DNA of 23,880 nt from JBLNDG01 sp050261415. GTDB taxonomy: Bacteria; Bacillota; Clostridia; Lutisporales; Lutisporaceae. Shown here piece by piece: positions 22,558 through 23,880 of the stretch; the stretch's first letter is position 1, and each line of letters begins with the position of its first letter. The stretch spans positions 1 to 23,880 of the forward strand of contig JBLNDG010000157.1 of assembly GCA_050261415.1 (NCBI GenBank). Reading direction: 5' to 3'. The position numbers and the translations under genes were made by a program. Under the pieces are notes generated by a model, which saw nothing but the letters and a program-made list of their open reading frames with translations, was not told the origin of the DNA and ran no database searches.

Positions 22558-23723
22558 ATTATTGCTTTTCAGCCATACTGAATTCAATTAACGAAGGTGT
22601 CCTGCTCTCCGATGCGGACGGAATAATAAGGTTTTATAATAATCAGCTCAAAGATTTTGAGGGTTTGAATCCAAATGAAATTATAGGCAAGCATATAACA
22701 GAAGTCTATAAGGTCAATGCTGCAAACAGCGAACATCTTACAGTGCTAAAAGCCAAGTCGCCCATTATAGACCGGTACCAAAGATATCAAACCGTGCAGA
22801 ACAAAGAAGTTCATCTGGTGGCAAGTACATATCCCATTCTGAAAAGCGGGAAGATTATTTCAACGTATTCCATAAGCAGAAATCTGAGCAAAGTAAAAGA
22901 GTTATTGGAGAATACACAGTTATTGCAGAAGAATTTTTCACCTATTCAAGAAAATCTAACAGTGGATATTCCCAAAAACAACACACGTTACACCTTGGAC
23001 AGCATTATAGGAAATAGTCCACAGATTAAAAAACTGATCGAAAAAGCCAGACGCGCAACCCATGTTCTATCCTCAATACTGATTTATGGTGAAACAGGAA
23101 CCGGCAAGGAGCTTATAGTACAGGGAATCCACAATGAAAACAGCATAACAAGGAATTATCCTTTCGTGGCCATAAATTGTGCGGCCATCCCCGAATCACT
23201 GTTGGAAAGCCTTCTTTTCGGCACTGTGCAAGGAGCTTTCACAGGTTCCAGAAACGCCTCGGGGCTTATAGAGCAGGCATACCATGGGACACTATTCCTG
23301 GATGAAATAAACTCCATGCCTCTAGGCTTACAAGCAAAGCTTCTCCGTGTTTTGCAGGAAAATAAATATAGAAAGCTGGGAGAAAAGGATATTAAAGCTG
23401 CATTCATAAAATATGATTGTCCAGGAAATGTACGCGAATTGGAACACATTATAGAATCCTCGGTTACAATGATAGACGGTGAAACTACAATCATGCCCGA
23501 GCATTTGCCGGTTGGCCTGGTTTCTTTAGTACACCCACAAAAAAGATCCGGAACGGCTCCACTGTCAGAAGTACTATTAAAAGCTGAAGAAAAAGCTATT
23601 TTGGATACTTTAGAAGAGTATCACCGGAATATTTCGAAGTCTGCAGCAGCACTTGGAATATCCCGTCAGAATCTGCAATATCGTATGCGGAAGCTTAACA
23701 TGAATAAAGACAAACCTCAATGA
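22545..23723 (+). pseudogene. PAS/AAA+/Fis-type sigma-54 enhancer-binding protein with internal AAA+ deletion
   Basis: 392 codons. A second PAS domain (about 5-115) is followed by the sigma-54 interaction domain (154-300) and a Fis-type helix-turn-helix (about 363-383, SAAALGISRQNLQYRMRKL), RocR-like in style. Walker A GETGTGKE (182-189), the sigma-54 loop GAFTGS (230-235; usually GAFTGA) and Walker B LFLDE are present. From KDIK the sequence jumps at about residue 285 to FIKYDCPGNVRELEH. Some 75-80 residues normally holding sensor I, the FREDLYYRL arginine-finger region and PLRER are gone, in frame. ATP-driven opening of sigma-54 promoters is therefore very unlikely. The DNA-binding domain is intact. 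Divergent from the gene pair it presumably once controlled. Confidence 0.8.
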
Positions 23724-23817
23724 CAACACTGATGTATATGGTAAAATGAGCCCATTAGTTCATAGCGTAAAGTTACAGTAGGGTTTTAGTGGGAAAAGCA
23801 ACCAATTTAATAGAAAA

Positions 23818-23880
23818 GAAGATGGCATCCTGTTAAAATATTAATTGCGAAAAAAATACTCAAAAAGGATGGTCATCTTC
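23818..23880. repeat. Imperfect inverted repeat at the window end
   Basis: GAAGATGGCATCC (23818-23830) and GGATGGTCATCTTC (23867-23880) are near-complementary, with one extra base in the second arm. They could form a leader hairpin or belong to a mobile-element end beyond the window. The stretch 23724-23817 shows nothing I can name. Confidence 0.3.

Overview
The window looks like chromosome of a low-GC, Gram-positive, anaerobic spore-former (class Clostridia, perhaps Ruminiclostridium-like). This rests on AT-rich intergenic DNA, strong AGGAGG-type ribosome sites, frequent GTG/TTG starts, TTGACA/TATAAT promoters, and the presence of DUF6179/DUF6323, DUF6465, DUF5050 and C_GCAxxG_C_C family genes. 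It is an inference; there is no rRNA, tRNA, CRISPR array or intact mobile element to settle it.

Layout. 1-2500: a YbaK-type tRNA-editing deacylase, a small DUF6465 protein with its own promoter and operator-like palindrome, and a GNAT/ANT(6)-like pair. 2525-5191: a secreted triple-LysM protein, then, divergently, a 5'-truncated ornithine cyclodeaminase fragment and a PLP aminotransferase. 5246-7017: a translationally coupled DUF6323-DUF6179 pair. 7264-10145: a MocR-type regulator divergent from a PLP decarboxylase, with two near-consensus promoters overlapping each other and a tandem operator. 10206-14524: a PAS-GGDEF-EAL protein frameshifted at its start, the C-terminal remnant of a hybrid histidine kinase (REC-HPt), and a divergent OmpR-type regulator. 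14664-16047: a secreted DUF5050 repeat protein and a C_GCAxxG_C_C redox-type protein, overlapping tail to tail. 16329-18803: arsRDA with a clear promoter and ArsR operator but no arsenite permease. 18883-19497: a rhodanese-like protein lacking the catalytic Cys.

The most unusual locus is 19260-23723. Two adjacent genes belong to the histidine/phenylalanine ammonia-lyase superfamily (PF00221), yet neither can be a normal member. One keeps the Tyr loop, a relic of the MIO loop, the SDNPL-GGN region and the QED motif, but lacks the QDxYSLRCxPQ segment. The other keeps that segment with its Arg but lacks the Tyr loop, the MIO tripeptide, SDNPL and QED. Known enzymes build each active site from several subunits, so the pair looks like two complementary, divergent subunits of one hetero-oligomer, probably without the MIO cofactor. 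The pair has a near-perfect sigma-54 promoter, and a sigma-54 enhancer-binding protein gene is divergent from it. That activator gene is itself broken by a frameshift and by loss of the sensor I/arginine-finger part of its AAA+ domain.

Several genes here show decay: the cyclodeaminase fragment, the hybrid kinase remnant, the GGDEF-EAL N-terminus, the sigma-54 activator and the Cys-less rhodanese. Either the region is losing signalling and catabolic functions or some frameshifts are assembly errors; sequence alone cannot separate these.
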